From positions 1 through 23,458 of IMG/VR virus record IMGVR_UViG_3300046011_005901: a stretch of 23,458 nt of DNA. One strand, 5' to 3'. Shown here in pieces: positions 20,939 through 23,458 of the stretch. The stretch is from a virus. The first letter of the stretch is position 1. Each line of letters starts with the position of its first letter. A program made the translations under genes and the position numbers. A model generated the notes under the pieces. That model made no database searches, was not told the origin of the DNA, and saw only the letters and a program-made list of their open reading frames with translations.

Positions 20939-22453
20939 ATGCCAGAAGCGACATCGCCTGATGGCGTTGCAACAGCTCTACAGCCTGACAGTGGGACAAC
21001 TATACCACGTATCAAATTAGGAAGTCAAGGGTTTGGAGTATTAAAAACCTCTAACGGACGCATCTACGAAGAAGCTAACGCAGCATTCCGAATGCCTGCT
21101 CGTATTAAAGTTGTAGATGAAATGAGGCTCAGCCCTCCTGTTGCCATAGGAATGAATGCTATCAAGATGCTCATGAATCGTGCAGAAATGTATGTAGAGC
21201 CTTTTGATGACACTCCTAAGCACAGAGAACGTGCAAAGTTCTTACACTCTTGCTTTCACGACATGGAAGAAACCTTTCAGCAAACAATGCAGAATACGTT
21301 CCCTGTTCTTGAGTATGGATTCCACGTCTCTGAAAAAGTATATCGCAGACGCTTAAAAGTAAATGGTAGTAAGTATAATGACGGACTCGTAGGGCTTAAA
21401 TGTCTTGCAACTCGCCCACAAGCTTCCATTGAAAAGTGGAACTTCTCAGAAGATGGTAGAGAGCTTGTCAGTGTATCACAGTCTATTGCAAACCTCGAAA
21501 ATAGTTACCGATTCAAAAACCTCACAGATGAAAATGGCTTAATTGTCATCCCTCGTGAGAAGTTTGTGCTCTTCAATGTTGATCCTACAAATGGTAATCC
21601 AGAAGGTAACAGTATTCTCAAAGCAGCATATTTGGCTTACAAGCAATTGACATTGCTCACAGATAATATGATGACAGGCGTTGCCAAAGATACACAAGGG
21701 CTTCCTGTTATTGGTATCCCTCCTCAGTATATGTCTGCAGACGCTAGTGACGACCAAAAAGCTGTCTACGCAATGTTCATGAAAATTGTTGATGACTTAG
21801 CAAGTGGTACTCAGCGTGGTATTGTCATGCCAAAGTCTTATGACATGGATTCCAAAGGTGAAATGTTCACTGTGGAATTGTTGGAGTCCAAAGGTGGTAA
21901 GGCTTACAACGTGTTAGAGATTATCAAGACACTTCAAGCTAATATTCTTTCAGTGTTGTCGTGTGATGCTGTCAAGATGGGTAGTGATACTGCAGGTTCG
22001 TTGAGCCTCAGTGATGGCGACACAAATTTGCTGTCTATGGCTGTGTCATACAGATTGATGGAAATTGCAAACGCACTCAACAGAGACGTAACAAGACAAA
22101 TCTTTGAGTTGAACGGATGGGATACTTCAGAGATGCCAACAATCAAGTTCAAAGATATTAGCAGTGCTTCGACTGAGAGTTTTTCTAAGTACGTGCAACG
22201 AGTTTTCAGTGTTGGTGGTATGGAAATTGATAGAGCTGTCCTCAATCGTATCCGCGAAGTCGGTGGCTTTGAGTTGTTGCCAGAAGACCTCCCTGTACAA
22301 GAAGATATCCTCTCTACAGCAATGGCTGGTAAAGCTACAAGTGCTGGTGAGGGTATGGAAGTCGGTGTAGGTAATGGTGTCGAAGGTGGCACAAGCAAAG
22401 GTGGTGGCAAGAAGTCAGACAACTCTGCTGAAAATTTGGATAACGAAGGGTGA
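20939..22453 (+). CDS. Portal protein (Mu gp29/DUF935-like)
   Basis: A 504-residue protein placed right after terL. Length and sequence pattern fit phage portal proteins, especially the Mu gp29 type: an N-terminal region leading to RLSPPVAIGMNAIKMLMNRA, a central LEYGFHVSEKVYRR segment, KFVLFNVDPTNGNPEGNSIL, and a long helix (AYLAYKQLTLLTDNMMTGVA). The last 50 residues are rich in glycine and polar residues and probably disordered. Portal forms a 12-subunit ring in the head vertex through which TerL pumps DNA. ACAAGGAGC precedes the ATG. It has its own promoter. Confidence 0.82.
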   Translation: MPEATSPDGVATALQPDSGTTIPRIKLGSQGFGVLKTSNGRIYEEANAAFRMPARIKVVDEMRLSPPVAIGMNAIKMLMNRAEMYVEPFDDTPKHRERAKFLHSCFHDMEETFQQTMQNTFPVLEYGFHVSEKVYRRRLKVNGSKYNDGLVGLKCLATRPQASIEKWNFSEDGRELVSVSQSIANLENSYRFKNLTDENGLIVIPREKFVLFNVDPTNGNPEGNSILKAAYLAYKQLTLLTDNMMTGVAKDTQGLPVIGIPPQYMSADASDDQKAVYAMFMKIVDDLASGTQRGIVMPKSYDMDSKGEMFTVELLESKGGKAYNVLEIIKTLQANILSVLSCDAVKMGSDTAGSLSLSDGDTNLLSMAVSYRLMEIANALNRDVTRQIFELNGWDTSEMPTIKFKDISSASTESFSKYVQRVFSVGGMEIDRAVLNRIREVGGFELLPEDLPVQEDILSTAMAGKATSAGEGMEVGVGNGVEGGTSKGGGKKSDNSAENLDNEG

Positions 22454-22454
22454 T

Positions 22455-23285
22455 ATGAATAAAGTAGCGCACAGTTTATTTAGAATGAGTTCTAAAGTAT
22501 GGAATACCCCTCAGTTTATCACACAGGAAGACTTTACACCAATCCTTCAATACCTGTCAAGTAGAAATGCTGGTGATATTGAGTTTGGTGTAGTCGATAA
22601 GAAAGATAAAGTTGAGCCTAGTAGAGCTGGTAAATTTGGAGAGCTGCAAATAACTGGCTCTCTTACTTACAAGCCAGTTATGTCTATGTGTGGAGAAGTT
22701 GGTACAAGCTATCAACAACTATTGGAAGATGCCGAGTATTTAATTGATGCTGGTGTTAAGACAATTATCCTCACACATAACAGCGGGGGTGGTGAAGCTC
22801 AAATGATGATGACAAGTGCTAACAGACTCCGAGAGCTTGCAGATGAGAACGGTGTAAAGCTAATTAGCTACATTGAAACTCTGAGTGCTTCTGCTTCACT
22901 AGGACTTGGGATAGTGGCTGATGAAGTCATAATTCACCCCGAAGCTAAAACGGGAAGTGTGGGAGCAGTCGTAGCATTGCTAGATAGATCAAAAGCTTTA
23001 GCAGACGCAGGATTGAAACCAATCTACCTCTCAAGCACAGAAGGTAAAACCCCATTCAAAGAGGATGGTTCATTTTCTAAGAAGTTTTTGGATACGCTAC
23101 AAGCAGAAGTTGTTGACTTAGGTACACGATTTGCAGAACACGTCTCGAAATACTCAGGAATCCCTCTCGAAGACATCTTAGCACTTGACGCTCAAGTATT
23201 CAATGCAACTAAAGCTAAAGAGATTGGCTTAGTTAATAAGATTATGAATCATCAAGAGTTTGCGGCTTACTTAGCTAAATTATAA
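22455..23285 (+). CDS. S49-type head maturation protease (SppA-like)
   Basis: A 276-residue serine protease of the S49 family. The start is the ATG at 22455, one base after the portal stop, with AAGGG five bases upstream. HNSGGGE (108-114) is the oxyanion loop; SASASLGLGI (144-153) holds the likely nucleophile Ser148; GKTPFKEDG (197-205) holds the likely general-base lysine (K198 or K202); and PEAKTGSVGAVV is typical of the family. In lambda-like phages this protease, encoded after portal, cuts the scaffold and head proteins during assembly. Position and overlap fit this role. Confidence 0.88.
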   Translation: MNKVAHSLFRMSSKVWNTPQFITQEDFTPILQYLSSRNAGDIEFGVVDKKDKVEPSRAGKFGELQITGSLTYKPVMSMCGEVGTSYQQLLEDAEYLIDAGVKTIILTHNSGGGEAQMMMTSANRLRELADENGVKLISYIETLSASASLGLGIVADEVIIHPEAKTGSVGAVVALLDRSKALADAGLKPIYLSSTEGKTPFKEDGSFSKKFLDTLQAEVVDLGTRFAEHVSKYSGIPLEDILALDAQVFNATKAKEIGLVNKIMNHQEFAAYLAKL

Positions 23286-23293
23286 GGACATAT

Positions 23294-23458
23294 ATGTTAG
23301 AACATTTGAAAAAGTTTCTATCAGGTAACACTGATATCACCACTGCGCAAGCAGACATTGAAAAGGAAGTCGTTAATATGACTACAGCAACAGAGCAGCC
23401 AATCGCGGCTGAAAACACATCCGCAGACTTGGTAGCACAACTTGCTTCCTCTACATCT
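23294..23458 (+). CDS. Head protein, partial (possible scaffold)
   Basis: The first 55 residues of a gene cut off by the window end. AAGGA precedes the ATG, eight bases after the protease stop. The N-terminus (MLEHLKKFLSGNTDITTAQA, then DIEKEVVNMTTATEQP) is polar and helical, with many alanines, threonines and glutamates, as in scaffold proteins. Position after an S49 protease suggests a scaffold or capsid assembly protein; this rests on context only. Confidence 0.55.
   Translation, partial: MLEHLKKFLSGNTDITTAQADIEKEVVNMTTATEQPIAAENTSADLVAQLASSTS

Noticed and set aside
21934-22422. 162-codon leftward frame inside portal
   Set aside because: A shadow of the portal gene: proline- and serine-rich reading of its glycine-rich tail.
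1-23458. tRNA genes
   Set aside because: No cloverleaf with a conserved T-loop was found by eye in any non-coding gap; a covariance scan was not possible.

Overview
This window reads as part of a tailed double-stranded DNA bacteriophage (or prophage) genome. The evidence is a head-packaging cluster (small terminase, large terminase, portal, S49 head protease, start of the next head gene), an AntA/KilAC antirepressor, two orphan DNA methyltransferases, a PhoH-type ATPase, and dense runs of small genes joined by ATGA or TAATG overlaps. The DNA is AT-rich. Most genes have strong Shine-Dalgarno sites, and several promoters are sigma-70 type with 17-base spacers, so transcription by host RNA polymerase is likely. 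No phage RNA polymerase, integrase, repressor or tRNA gene is visible. The host is probably a low-GC Gram-negative bacterium (a Gammaproteobacterium would fit), but the sequence alone does not fix it.

Layout. (1) 1-862, rightward: three overlapping small genes and a GAAA-loop terminator. (2) 863-1699: a repeat-rich non-coding stretch with a promoter near 1481. (3) 1700-4278, rightward: small unrecognised genes, many with weak ribosome sites. (4) 4283-5624, rightward: more small genes, one with an in-frame stop, ending in two good terminators. (5) 5626-6436: a non-coding stretch between converging transcripts, with iteron-like repeats and palindromes. (6) 6457-12748, leftward: a helix-turn-helix gene, two GIY-YIG-type genes, an operon of small genes with an antirepressor and two small membrane proteins, and an HNH/AP2 homing-endonuclease-like gene at the end. 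(7) 12768-17397, leftward: small regulators, PhoH-like ATPase, ClpP-like protease, then a second promoter and an anti-restriction-like operon ending in two methyltransferases. (8) 17453-23458, rightward: terS, a structured RNA region, a second HNH/AP2 gene, intron-split terL, portal, S49 protease and the start of a further head gene.

The most striking feature is a 301-base group I intron (19190-19490) that splits the large terminase gene inside the codons of its Walker A ATP-binding loop. Removing it restores a 479-residue terminase with GGGAGSGKS. The intron carries no ORF. A free-standing HNH/AP2 gene lies directly upstream of exon 1, between terS and terL, and is preceded by about 260 bases of predicted RNA hairpins. 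This suggests a split mobile intron in which a neighbouring endonuclease spreads the intron. With a paralogue at 6548-7141 and two GIY-YIG-type genes at 9923-11865, four homing-endonuclease-like genes sit in 23 kb.
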